Shown piece by piece: positions 26,685 through 35,191 of a stretch of 64,000 bases of DNA. Numbering within the stretch: the stretch's first letter is position 1; the number at the start of each line of letters is the position of its first letter. The DNA comes from a bacterium (lineage in GTDB: Bacteria > CAIWAD01): assembly GCA_030429345.1 (NCBI GenBank), contig JAUIFJ010000012.1:62001-126000 (forward strand), read 5' to 3'. The notes under the pieces were generated by a model. It saw only the letters and a list, made by a program, of their open reading frames with translations, was not told where the DNA came from and did no database searches. Both the position numbers and the translations under genes were made by a program.

Positions 26685-27695
26685 CTAGGCGGGGGGCAAT
26701 GCGTCGAGGCGGTATGAGCGCGGAGTCCGGCCTTCCCATCGCCTGAAGGCCCGCGTGAAGGCGCTCTGGTCCGAGAAGCCGGCCATGAAGGCAATCTCAT
26801 TCAGTCCGTAGCCGCTTTCCCGCAACAGGCCGCAGGCCAGCTGCCGGCGGGTGTCGTCGACCAGGGCCTGATAACTGAATCCCTGACGGGCGAGGCTGCG
26901 CTGCAGGCTGCGGGTACTCAGGCCCAGGCCTTCGGCCATGGTTGCGATGCGCGGAACCCCTTCGCTCAGAGAGTCAACAAGCGCCTGGCGCAGACGGGCC
27001 TCCACGGAAGGCCGTGCGCCAAGCTTCTCCATTTCGCCTTCCAGATGGTTTTCGAAAAAGCGCGTGAGGCCTTCGTCGCCCAGCCGATTGGGGCGCGCCA
27101 GGTCCTCGGCGGAGAGGCGCAGCGCGTCCCGGTCGGCCTCGAAGGACACAGGGCAACCGAACCAGGCTTCGTGATCCACGATGCTTCGCGGGGCCGGATG
27201 ACGGAAACGGACCTCGAGCGGCCGGATCTCCCTGTCCGACACCTGGCGGCTGATCGAAAGCACGGCCGCCAGGCTGGCCTCGTTGGACAACCGCAGCCCC
27301 AGGATCCGCTCCCCGCCCCGGTGAAGGTGCATCCAGGCCCCCTTCTCCGTCTGCTCGACCTGGTAGCGTGTGACGCTGGTCAGCACGCGACCATAGCGTT
27401 CCGCGCGCTCGAAGGATCCGCGCAGGGTCCGCGCCGATTTCCAGGCAAGGCCGAAGGCTCCGTAGTCGTCACAGCGCATGGCCGCGCCGGCGCGCAGGGG
27501 AAGGGTCACCGGATCCGGATCGACCTGCGCCAGCCGCTCCAGCAGAGTGTAGTAGGCGCTTGCAGCAACCATGAGTCCCGCATCCTGCATGCATGCGGAG
27601 TCGATGCCCGCTTCCGCGAGCAGGGCTTCGGGATCCAGCGATCCCTGGACGATCTGCAGCACCTTCTGCACGAACAAGGCAGTGATTTGTCCCAC
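26685..27695 (-). CDS. AraC-family transcriptional regulator
   Basis: 336 residues from GTG 27695 (GGGAAGA upstream); the open frame to 27824 is not needed. The N-terminal ~200 residues match the arabinose-binding-like domain of OruR/ArgR-type AraC proteins (MVAASAYYTLLERL, YGAFGLAWKSARTLRGSFERAERYG). The C-terminal double helix-turn-helix is clear: ATMAEGLGLSTRSLQRSLAR, then GLNEIAFMAGFSDQSAFTRA and FRRWEGRTPRSYR. It is cytoplasmic and binds DNA. It converges on the racemase gene; its targets are unknown. Confidence 0.88.
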   Translation of the reverse strand: MGQITALFVQKVLQIVQGSLDPEALLAEAGIDSACMQDAGLMVAASAYYTLLERLAQVDPDPVTLPLRAGAAMRCDDYGAFGLAWKSARTLRGSFERAERYGRVLTSVTRYQVEQTEKGAWMHLHRGGERILGLRLSNEASLAAVLSISRQVSDREIRPLEVRFRHPAPRSIVDHEAWFGCPVSFEADRDALRLSAEDLARPNRLGDEGLTRFFENHLEGEMEKLGARPSVEARLRQALVDSLSEGVPRIATMAEGLGLSTRSLQRSLARQGFSYQALVDDTRRQLACGLLRESGYGLNEIAFMAGFSDQSAFTRAFRRWEGRTPRSYRLDALPPA

Positions 27696-27853
27696 GGCGT
27701 CTTCCCGGCTTCCAGAGTTGCTGCAAGCTAGGATTGCGGCACCGGGAGAGGCAAGGCCGATCGAGCCGGCAGGGAATTGCGGGCTCGTCTCCCGGCGATC
27801 GCTTGTTCCGGGCCCGTGACACACCGCCAGGCGGACGAAAGCCCCGCAGACCG

Positions 27854-27893
27854 AAACGAGAAACCCCGGCTCCGCAGCATGCGGAACCGGGGG
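27854..27893 (-). terminator. Rho-independent terminator of the lamin-tail protein gene
   Basis: Stem CCCCGGCTCCGCA / TGCGGAACCGGGG with a 3-base loop, followed on the minus strand by TTTCTCGTTT. The hairpin is identical to the one at 29904-29933. Confidence 0.7.
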
Positions 27894-28237
27894 AGGCGTT
27901 TGTCGGACGGCTAGCTGGGATCGCGCGTTCCAGGCGCATCGATCACTTGACCAGCATCATCTTCCGCGCGCTGTGGCCGCTTTCCGTCTGCAGCCGGGCG
28001 ATGTACAGCCCGGAGGGCCGGCCGGCCGCGTGGAAGACCGCTTCGTGCTCGCCGCCGGCCAGCATGCCGTCGATCAGCTGTGAGACAAGGCGACCCTGCA
28101 GGTCGTAGACGGCCAGGGAGACAGCGCCCGTCTCCGGCAGCGTGAAGGCCAGGGTCGTGGCGGGGTTGAAGGGATTGGGCACCGGAGCCTGCAGGGCGAA
28201 GGCCCGCGGCAGGTCGCGGGCGTCGGCCGTGGGGCTG
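27861..28237 (-). repeat. Long direct repeat copy 1 (terminator plus sorting-module 3' end)
   Basis: These 377 bases recur at 29901-30277 at a constant offset of 2040 with 9 mismatches by eye. The unit covers the terminator hairpin, the untranslated tail and the coding sequence for the ~98-residue C-terminal sorting module. Confidence 0.95.
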
Positions 28238-29526
28238 CTGTTGGGCGCAGCGGGCGTGCCGCCATCCACATAGCTGATCTGCCAGCTCGAGGCCAGGGCG
28301 TTGTCGAGGGCGGGATCGATCAGTTCGAGACTCGGTCCGTCGCCATCGGCCTCGCCGGGCCAGTCGCCGCCGTCGTCGTACTCGACCGCATCCACCTGGG
28401 CGCCGCCCGCCGTGTTCAGGACCAGCTCCTCGCCGCCGTTGGACAGGGCGCCGCTGTCCCACTCGTAGTCGGGCAGGAAGCCGAAGGCATTCTCGAACTC
28501 GGATTCGTCGACTGCCAGCACCAGGAACGCGCCCGGTGCGATGGCGGCACCCGCCGGGAAGGTGAAGGTGAATCCGTCGAAGTACCATCCTTCCAGGTCG
28601 ACTGTCGTGCTGCCGTTGTTGTAGAGCTCGAGGAATTCGAGCACATCCTCGCCGGCGGGATTGTACATGATCTCGTTGATCACGATGTCCAGGGTCCCGC
28701 TGAAGACCGTGTAGCTGTACCAGTCGCTGCTTGCGCTTTCCGCGTCGTCGTCTGTCGCCGTGACACGGTACTCCACGACGGATCCGGCGACCTGCCCGGG
28801 GATCACGGACTCGAAATCATCTCCGCTCATCAGGATCATCGGCTGGGACTGTAGCGGCCCGGCATCGACCGTGTACTCCAGGGTCACGCCGAAGACCATG
28901 CTTTCGTCGACGACCGTGGCGGTCACGGTGACGGCCTCGGCGGGGTTGACCAGCTCGGGATCCTGGATCACGCTGACGATCACGGGAGGACCGCCGAGAG
29001 CCTCGAAGGCGCTGTTCTGGGCGCCGGGAGTGCCGTTGCCGCTGCTGGCGGCCCAGTTGCTGCCGTCGTTGTTGTCCAGGGCCGGGTTCTTCAGTTCCAG
29101 GCTCGGTCCGTTGCCGTCCGGGTCGCCTGTCCAATCGCCGCCGTCATCGTAGTCCACGACATCGATCACGGCGAGGCTGCCGTCGACGAGCTCGATGTCC
29201 TCGCCGCCGTTGCTCAGGGCGCCGCTGGTCCACTGCAGCACGCCCGTGAGGCCATAGGTCGACATGATGGCTGCGGCATCCACACCGATCACCAGGTAGC
29301 CGCCGGCAGGCACGATGGTGGGATCTGGAAAGACATGGTCGACTCCCTGGGTGAAGGACCAACCACCCATGTTGACGTCGGATCCCCCGGTGTTGTAGAG
29401 CTCGATGTACTCGTTGATATCCGTTCCCGACTCGATCGGGTTGTACATGATCTCGTTGATCACGATGTCCGCCGAAGCGGCACCGGCCAGGGCGAGGCCG
29501 GCAAGACAGATCAAGGCATTCTTCAT
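27943..29526 (-). CDS. Secreted protein with two lamin-tail domains and sorting module
   Basis: 527 residues from ATG 29526 (AAGGAAGAG upstream); signal peptide MKNALICLAGLALAGAASA. Two lamin-tail domains, each starting DIVINEIMYNP (~20-150 and ~300-430), contain SNGGEDIELVDG or SNGGEELVLNTAG and YDDGGDW. They are separated by an Ig-like segment (VEYRVTATDDDAES). The C-terminal ~95 residues are the sorting module (PVPNPFNPATTLAFTLPETG, ARKMMLVK). The domain combination is typical of extracellular proteins and nuclease accessories in FCB bacteria; no catalytic motif is seen. Confidence 0.88.
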   Translation of the reverse strand: MKNALICLAGLALAGAASADIVINEIMYNPIESGTDINEYIELYNTGGSDVNMGGWSFTQGVDHVFPDPTIVPAGGYLVIGVDAAAIMSTYGLTGVLQWTSGALSNGGEDIELVDGSLAVIDVVDYDDGGDWTGDPDGNGPSLELKNPALDNNDGSNWAASSGNGTPGAQNSAFEALGGPPVIVSVIQDPELVNPAEAVTVTATVVDESMVFGVTLEYTVDAGPLQSQPMILMSGDDFESVIPGQVAGSVVEYRVTATDDDAESASSDWYSYTVFSGTLDIVINEIMYNPAGEDVLEFLELYNNGSTTVDLEGWYFDGFTFTFPAGAAIAPGAFLVLAVDESEFENAFGFLPDYEWDSGALSNGGEELVLNTAGGAQVDAVEYDDGGDWPGEADGDGPSLELIDPALDNALASSWQISYVDGGTPAAPNSSPTADARDLPRAFALQAPVPNPFNPATTLAFTLPETGAVSLAVYDLQGRLVSQLIDGMLAGGEHEAVFHAAGRPSGLYIARLQTESGHSARKMMLVK

Positions 29527-29982
29527 GGCTCTTCCTTCGGTTTTCAGGCGTTGTTGCAAACGGGTTGAATCAGGCACAGGCAGGGCCATGGCGGACCCTG
29601 CGCATCTTGTCTTGGTCGTGATTCTTTCCGCGACTAGGCGCGGCAGGGCTCGGGGCTGGATCTCGGCGGGCAAGCCGGAATCCCCCGATGGCCATCGAAA
29701 CCCCCTCTCCCGGGGCAGCGACGGGCGGTCAGGCAGGGCCTTCGGCAGAGAACGGCCGCCTGACGGCCAACAGGAAGACACTCGAAGGTTAGATCGCGAT
29801 AAGCATCCGGTTAGTTCCGGCCGGAACACGCTCCCCGGGCGAAGCGGGTACCCGAACGGAGAGATGGCGGAGCGCCAGTTGCCCTCCTTCGCACGACAAA
29901 AAACCCCGGCTCCGCAGCATGCGGAACCGGGGGAGGCGTTTATCGGACGGCTAGCGGGGATCGCGCGCTCCAGGCGCATCGA
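29527..29982. other. Intergenic interval, 456 bp
   Basis: Holds the terminator of the upstream gene at its right end, a 12-bp perfect palindrome TTCCGGCCGGAA at 29815-29826 and a direct repeat GGTTAG nearby. The promoter of the lamin-tail gene should lie here but no convincing pair of hexamers is visible. No coding frame is credible. Confidence 0.5.
29898..29933 (-). terminator. Rho-independent terminator of the 29983 gene
   Basis: Same hairpin as at 27864-27893, here followed on the minus strand by an uninterrupted run of six or more T. Confidence 0.85.
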
Positions 29983-30277
29983 TCACTTGACCAGCATCAT
30001 CTTCCGCGCGCTGTGGCCGCTTTCGGTCTGCAGGCGGGCGATGTACAGCCCGGAGGGCCGGCCAGCCGCGTGGAAGACCGCTTCGTGCTCGCCGCCGGCC
30101 AGCATGCCGTCGATCAGCTGTGAGACAAGGCGACCCTGCAGGTCGTAGATGGCCAGGGAGACGGTGCCCGTCTCCGGCAGCGTGAAGGCCAGGGTCGTGG
30201 CGGGGTTGAAGGGATTGGGCACCGGAGCCTGCAGGGCGAAGGCCCGCGGCAGGTCGCGGGCGTCGGCCGTGGGGCTG
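29901..30277 (-). repeat. Long direct repeat copy 2 (terminator plus sorting-module 3' end)
   Basis: Second copy of the 377-bp unit described at 27861. Identity ends abruptly at the codons preceding the sorting module in both genes, so the module behaves as a cassette. Confidence 0.95.
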
Positions 30278-31533
30278 TCCAGCCGGCTCAGGCTGAAAGT
30301 GAAGGGCTGGCCGTCCCACTGGAAACCGTCGACGACCGCGTAATACATTCCGGCGGGATAGTCGCCGCTGATCGTCTCGCTGCTGCCGATCAGCCAGGGC
30401 ATGGCCAGGCAGTCTGCTGGATCACAGCTGCCGAGCAGGACCAGGTCCAGCTGCTCGCTGTCGCTGGAACTCAGCTCCAGGTGCAGGGGACCACCGGGAT
30501 GATCGATGGCAAAGATCACTTCCGGCGCGGTCTCGCCCGTGAAGCAGTAGCCGCTCCACAGGTTGCCGTTCTGCGAATCGGCACTGGAGCCGTTGACGGT
30601 CTCGCCCAGCGCCAGCGGCAGGGCGGAGGCGCAGGGGTCCAGGTCGCCGGGACAGGTCACATCCAGCTCGAAGGTGAAGGGGGCGCCGTTCCAGTTGTAG
30701 GCGTCGACGACCACGTAATACGTGCCGGCCGCGTAGTTGCCCGAGATCGACTCGCTGCTGCCGACCAGCCAGGGCATGGCCAGGCAGTCCGCCGGATCAC
30801 AACTGCCGAGCAGGACCAGGTCCAGCTGCTCGCTGTCTGTCGAACTCAGCTCTAGCGAAAGAAAGCCGCCCGGGTGCTCGAGGGAATAGATCACCTCGGC
30901 ACCGCTCTCGCCGCTGAAGCAGTAGCTGGTCCAGGTGTTGCCGTTCTGCGAATCGGCACTGGACCCCGTCATGGTCTCGCCGCAGGTCAGCGGAATGGCG
31001 TTCTCGCAGAAGTCCTGGCTGCCCAGGCACTGCACATCCAGGGTATAGCTGAAGGGAACTCCGTCCCAGAAATAGGCGTCGACGACCACGTAGTAGGTGC
31101 CGGCAGCGTAGTCGCCGGAAATCGTCTCGAAACTGCCGACCAGCCAGGGCATGGCCAGGCAATCCGCCGGATCACAGCTGCCGAGCAGCACCAGGTCCAG
31201 CTGTGCGCTGTCCGGGCTGTCGAGGGTAATGCTGAGCAGCCCGCCGGGGTGGTCGATCACATGCAGCACCTCCGGCGCCGTTTCGCCGGAGAAGCAGTAG
31301 GCCTCCCAGAGGTTGCCGTTCTGGGAATCGGCCGAACTGCCGGTGTAGACCTCGTTGCAGGCCAGTGGAATCGCCAGGTCGCAGGCCGTCTGCTGGTCGC
31401 GGGAGCCGGAGTCCGCAATGGCGTCTCCGCTGTGGGTCTGCATCTGGCCGTTTTGCACCGGCGCCGACTGGCTGGCGGCATGCAGGGAGCTGGCCAGTAG
31501 CCCGAGACAGAGCGGAGTCAGGAAATGGGTCAT
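29983..31533 (-). CDS. Secreted protein with three pre-peptidase-like repeats and sorting module
   Basis: 516 residues from ATG 31533 (AGAGGA upstream); signal peptide MTHFLTPLCLGLLASSLHA. Three ~120-residue repeats each carry GSSADSQNGN, YCFSGE or YCFTGE, DHPGG or EHPGG, LDLVLLGSCDPADCLAMPW, and AGTYYVVVDAYxWxG. This resembles PPC/pre-peptidase C-terminal beta-sandwich domains, with conserved Cys pairs in CDPADC. The C-terminal ~95 residues are the sorting module, nearly identical to that of the next gene. The same repeat occurs in the gene at 35192. Confidence 0.85.
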   Translation of the reverse strand: MTHFLTPLCLGLLASSLHAASQSAPVQNGQMQTHSGDAIADSGSRDQQTACDLAIPLACNEVYTGSSADSQNGNLWEAYCFSGETAPEVLHVIDHPGGLLSITLDSPDSAQLDLVLLGSCDPADCLAMPWLVGSFETISGDYAAGTYYVVVDAYFWDGVPFSYTLDVQCLGSQDFCENAIPLTCGETMTGSSADSQNGNTWTSYCFSGESGAEVIYSLEHPGGFLSLELSSTDSEQLDLVLLGSCDPADCLAMPWLVGSSESISGNYAAGTYYVVVDAYNWNGAPFTFELDVTCPGDLDPCASALPLALGETVNGSSADSQNGNLWSGYCFTGETAPEVIFAIDHPGGPLHLELSSSDSEQLDLVLLGSCDPADCLAMPWLIGSSETISGDYPAGMYYAVVDGFQWDGQPFTFSLSRLDSPTADARDLPRAFALQAPVPNPFNPATTLAFTLPETGTVSLAIYDLQGRLVSQLIDGMLAGGEHEAVFHAAGRPSGLYIARLQTESGHSARKMMLVK

Positions 31534-31824
31534 GAGGTCCTCTTCAGGATGAGTGAGTGGGAATCTGCTGTTGATGCATTGTTCAAGCCGGGTACTATTG
31601 AAAGAAATGGCAGGAATCGAAGCAAGCGAAGAATGAAGCTGCAGCTGAAGATCCAGACCGCGACCAACGACCAGCCGAATACAAGCGATCCCTGGCGGGG
31701 AGGCATTACGCTTCTTCTAGACACATTTTACAGAATCAGCTTCCGAGCTGGCATTGCCGAAGGCACTTCTCTATTCTTCGGTGCTAACACAGCAGTTCAC
31801 AGTACAAGCAACGATCAGGACACC
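31534..31824. other. Intergenic interval, 291 bp
   Basis: Divergent region between two secreted-protein genes, more AT-rich than its surroundings. It must hold both promoters but no clear -35/-10 pair stands out. Confidence 0.4.
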
Positions 31825-33744
31825 ATGCAAAACCACGGTACCCGTTTTCCCGGCCTGCAGGCTCTCTCTGCTTTCTTCCTGCTGGCACTCTTTGCGGGCT
31901 CTCCCGCTCATGCCCAGACCCGCGACATCACGGACCTGCAGATCACGGCCCAGGGCGATTCCCTGCGCCTGGAATGGGAGGAGCAGGCAGGCGTGCCGAA
32001 GATCAGCTATTCAGCGGAACCCCACGGCGTATACGGAATCGTCCCAGACGCCACCACCTGGACCAACGGCCAGCGCCGCTTTGCCAGCTTCCCGGCGGAC
32101 ACGGCGGGCATCGGCTTCTTTCGGGTCAGCGTCAACCAGCCGCCGGTCGCCAGCCTGCCCCAGGGGCCGCTGCTGGTCGAGCTGGGCCAGCTGCTGCAGA
32201 TTCCGGCGGGAGGATCAGACCCGGACGGGGACCCTCTGAGCTACCGCTGGGAGAGCGTGGATCACGCGCCTCAGTTCGGTGACACGCTGAGCCTGCCCAC
32301 GCCGAGCGATGACGGCGTGATCTGGTCCTTTGCCCTCTACGCCAGCGACGGACTGCAGGAGAGCGCCCCGGCGCAGGTCGAGGTGCGCGTGGTCCAGCCC
32401 GTGCTCGACGGCTGGTGCGTGGCTCCCTGGGGAGACGACGGCAACCCGGGCACTCCCCTGCTGCCCAAGGCCACCGTCGGGTTGGCCGTCGAACAGGCGC
32501 CGGGCAGCCGCGTCTACGTGGCCGAGGGCGAGTACGAGGGCTTTCTGGTCAGCCAGCTTCCGGGTCTGGTGCTCAAGGGCGGCTATTCACAGGACTTCCT
32601 GCACCGCCATCCCGAGAACAGCCAGACGATTTTCAACAGCCAACAGACCCTCACGGGTGCCCGCATTCGAATCGACTCCAGCGACGGGGCCCACCTGTCG
32701 GGGATACAGATATTGGGCGGGAACCCGGCCCTTGGCCTGGCTTTCAGCGACGATCTGTTCCTCGAAGACCTGGTCCTCGAATCGGACCCAGGCAGCAACG
32801 GCCAGCATGGCTTTCCGGGGATCAACGGGAACAACGGCGGCAACGCCCAGAATGGACGACCCGGCTGCGAGGATGGCAGCGGTCCCTTCTGCGAGAGCTG
32901 CTCGCGCCCGTCAGGTGGACTTGGCGGCTCGGGCTATTACTATGGCGGGCGCGGGGGCCATGGCGGCCACGGATCAGGTTCCGGGTACAATGGCATTGAT
33001 GGCGGTGGCCCCTTTGGCGGCCCAGGATCCGGCGGAGCCTCGGGCCAGAACGCCAGCCGGGGCTATGCCGGCGGTGACGGCGCAAACGGGGACAACGGGG
33101 CCCAGGGGCTCCAGGGCAGCTGGAACCCGCTCTCGACGACCCTGCAGGTCTACGTCGGCGGCAATGGCACGCGCGGAGACGGAGGCGCCGGCGGGGGCGG
33201 CGGTGGGGGCGGCGGCGGCGGCACCAGTGGCTGCGACAGCTACGGCAGCTCCGGCGGCGGCGGTGGCGGGGGAGGCTATCCCGGCTATGGCGGAACCGGT
33301 GGCGAGGGGGGACAGGCCAGCATCGGCCTGCGGCTGCGCGAATGTTCCAACGTGACCCTCTTCGCCCAGATCACCGTCGGCAGCGGCGGCCAGGGCGGCA
33401 ATGGTGGCCAGGGAGGCAGCGGCGGTACTGGGGGCAACTACGGGAATGGCGGCGCCTACGGCGGCAGTGGCGAACAAGACGACGCCGGAAACGGAGCGCG
33501 CGGCGGCGAAGGCGGTGATGGCGGCAACGGGGGCTGGGGCGGCAACGGCGCCGGCGGGCCGGCGGTCGGCATCCTGACCAACAACGCCGAGCCATCGAGC
33601 GGCGCGGTCCAGGTCAACCTGCCGGCCCCGGCCCCCGGAGGCAGCAACGGTGGCGGCACGGGCCTGCCCGGCGCGACCCTTGCCCTGCTGAACGTGAGCA
33701 ACCCGACGGCCGTGCCTTCCGGGCTGGACCTGCAGGTGCGCTAG
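31825..33744 (+). CDS. Secreted glycine-rich (collagen-like) protein
   Basis: 639 residues from ATG 31825 (CAGGA upstream); the open frame to 31525 is not coding. Signal peptide ends at SPAHAQT. Order: FN3-like strands (~30-105), a cadherin/Ig-like domain (~108-195; GGSDPDGDPLSYRWESVD), a DUF1565-like start of a beta-helix (VAPWGDDGNPGTPLLPKATV), then from ~340 a long Gly/Asn/Ser-rich tract with runs of up to eleven Gly and repeated GGxGGxG triplets. A short non-repetitive stretch (RLRECSNVTLFAQITVGS) interrupts the tract, which ends ~40 residues before the C-terminus. No PNPFNP module. Probably a structural surface protein. Confidence 0.85.
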   Translation: MQNHGTRFPGLQALSAFFLLALFAGSPAHAQTRDITDLQITAQGDSLRLEWEEQAGVPKISYSAEPHGVYGIVPDATTWTNGQRRFASFPADTAGIGFFRVSVNQPPVASLPQGPLLVELGQLLQIPAGGSDPDGDPLSYRWESVDHAPQFGDTLSLPTPSDDGVIWSFALYASDGLQESAPAQVEVRVVQPVLDGWCVAPWGDDGNPGTPLLPKATVGLAVEQAPGSRVYVAEGEYEGFLVSQLPGLVLKGGYSQDFLHRHPENSQTIFNSQQTLTGARIRIDSSDGAHLSGIQILGGNPALGLAFSDDLFLEDLVLESDPGSNGQHGFPGINGNNGGNAQNGRPGCEDGSGPFCESCSRPSGGLGGSGYYYGGRGGHGGHGSGSGYNGIDGGGPFGGPGSGGASGQNASRGYAGGDGANGDNGAQGLQGSWNPLSTTLQVYVGGNGTRGDGGAGGGGGGGGGGGTSGCDSYGSSGGGGGGGGYPGYGGTGGEGGQASIGLRLRECSNVTLFAQITVGSGGQGGNGGQGGSGGTGGNYGNGGAYGGSGEQDDAGNGARGGEGGDGGNGGWGGNGAGGPAVGILTNNAEPSSGAVQVNLPAPAPGGSNGGGTGLPGATLALLNVSNPTAVPSGLDLQVR

Positions 33745-33770
33745 CAGCTGCCAGCAACCGTAGAGCAACT

Positions 33771-33812
33771 GGCCCCGCCGCGTGATTCGCGGCGGGGCCT
33801 TTCTGTCTGTGT
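33771..33812 (+). terminator. Rho-independent terminator
   Basis: Perfect 12-bp stem GGCCCCGCCGCG / CGCGGCGGGGCC with loop TGATT, then a T-rich tail (TTTCTGTCTGT). It follows the glycine-rich protein gene. Confidence 0.8.
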
Positions 33813-33845
33813 CTCACAGGAACGGACTCCAGGAGTGCCCGAGGC

Positions 33846-35030
33846 TCAGGGCTGCAGGACCGTCTCGAGCATCGCCGCCGTATACGGGCCGTCGGCCTGG
33901 CGGGAACGGCTCGCCAACTGCCGCCAGGCCTGAAAGACCGGCACGGGGCTATGCGCATACAGCAGGTAGCCGCAGGGGTAGACGGCGGCGAAGTCGCCCT
34001 CGCCGACGGCCGCTTTCAGGGAGCGTCCTTCCAGCGCCCTCTCGCAGGCCGAGGCCATCGAAACGCTGAATGCCGCCGAGTCGGCCTCGCTCCAGATGCC
34101 GGCTCGCGTCAAGGCCGAGACGGCCTTGGCCTCGGCGCCGCCCTCGTGGATCCAGGGGAGATGCGAGGCAAAGGGCGTGTCGAGGCTCTGTTCTTGCCAG
34201 AGGTGAGCCAGCTCGTGGGCGATTAGCTTCTGCAGCCCCTGTTTCAGGGAGGGCTGCTCCTCCAGCAGGTCGCGGCCCTGGAAATGCATCATAAACTGCC
34301 CGGCCAGAGCACCGCCCTTGATCGAGTAGCCTTCGGCAGCGTGCAGCATGCCAGCGGCGAAGAGAGCCAGGGGACGATCGGTCAGCTCCAGTTGAAGTTC
34401 GTTCCTGTAGACGGCAGAAGCGGCAGGGGCGACCTGCTCCACCGTGTCGAGGATCCACGCCGGTAGGGCCGGGTCGATCAGAAGCCGCAAGCCGTTGTGC
34501 TCCCTGGGCTCCTGAGGCCCGAAGAAGGCGTAGGCGGGATCGCCGAAGGCCGGCAACGCGGGAAGTAGTGTCAGGTCGCCTTCCAGGCCATCCAGTACGA
34601 AGGAGCACTCGAGCAGTTGCCAACCCTGCTCCGTCTTCGCTTCTCCCCAGAGGTGGCCCAGGAAGAGGGCCCGGCCACCGTCGGAAAAGCGCGCCACCGG
34701 CATATAGGTGTCCGCCTCGAAGGAGCTGTCGCTGGCGAAGAGCACACTGAAACTGTTGCGCGCCTTGCCTGAAAGGAGCAGTTTCCCGGCTCCTTCCCCT
34801 TCCTCGAAAACGCATCCGGGCGTTTCCAGGAGCCATCCATCGCTGCGGAATGCGCCCGCGCGTGTCACGAACTGCAGGGCTTCGACGGAATTCTCGAATC
34901 TGTAGAGGACGCGCCAGCGATCCTCATCCAGCCTTGCGACCTGGATTTCGGCCCTCACTTTCGCGGCCCCGACTTCACCCGTACAGGCAAGCACCGCCAG
35001 AAACAGGATCCTCACCATCCACTTGGCCAT
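33846..35030 (-). CDS. Secreted HExxH zinc metallopeptidase-like protein
   Basis: 394 residues from ATG 35030 (AGAGGAG upstream). N-terminal export signal (MAKWMVRILFLAVLAC); the VLAC could be a lipobox. Residues 272-276 are HELAH within KLIAHELAHLWQEQ, and HEGGAE follows at 295-300, giving H272, H276 and Glu296: a gluzincin-like (M1/M61 type) zinc site with Glu273 as catalytic base. The N-terminal ~200 residues are beta-rich, as in the M61/M1 fold. It is expected at the cell surface or in the periplasm and likely cleaves peptides, though the match to a named family is uncertain. Confidence 0.7.
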   Translation of the reverse strand: MAKWMVRILFLAVLACTGEVGAAKVRAEIQVARLDEDRWRVLYRFENSVEALQFVTRAGAFRSDGWLLETPGCVFEEGEGAGKLLLSGKARNSFSVLFASDSSFEADTYMPVARFSDGGRALFLGHLWGEAKTEQGWQLLECSFVLDGLEGDLTLLPALPAFGDPAYAFFGPQEPREHNGLRLLIDPALPAWILDTVEQVAPAASAVYRNELQLELTDRPLALFAAGMLHAAEGYSIKGGALAGQFMMHFQGRDLLEEQPSLKQGLQKLIAHELAHLWQEQSLDTPFASHLPWIHEGGAEAKAVSALTRAGIWSEADSAAFSVSMASACERALEGRSLKAAVGEGDFAAVYPCGYLLYAHSPVPVFQAWRQLASRSRQADGPYTAAMLETVLQP

Positions 35031-35143
35031 GTACCTCGCACTCCTCTTTCTTGAATGCCATCAATGATTCTTTGACCGACAAGCCAGGGCATCGTTTCTG
35101 CGGAAACACGGTTTTCCAGGGCGTATCCGGACACATGCCTAGC

Positions 35144-35166
35144 AAAAACGGGCCCCGCAGGGCCCG
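35144..35166 (-). terminator. Rho-independent terminator
   Basis: Perfect stem CGGGCCC / GGGCCCG with a 4-base loop, followed on the minus strand by TTTTT. It ends the 35192-36898 gene. Confidence 0.85.
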
Positions 35167-35191
35167 CTCGTGATTCATGAAGTGCATGATC

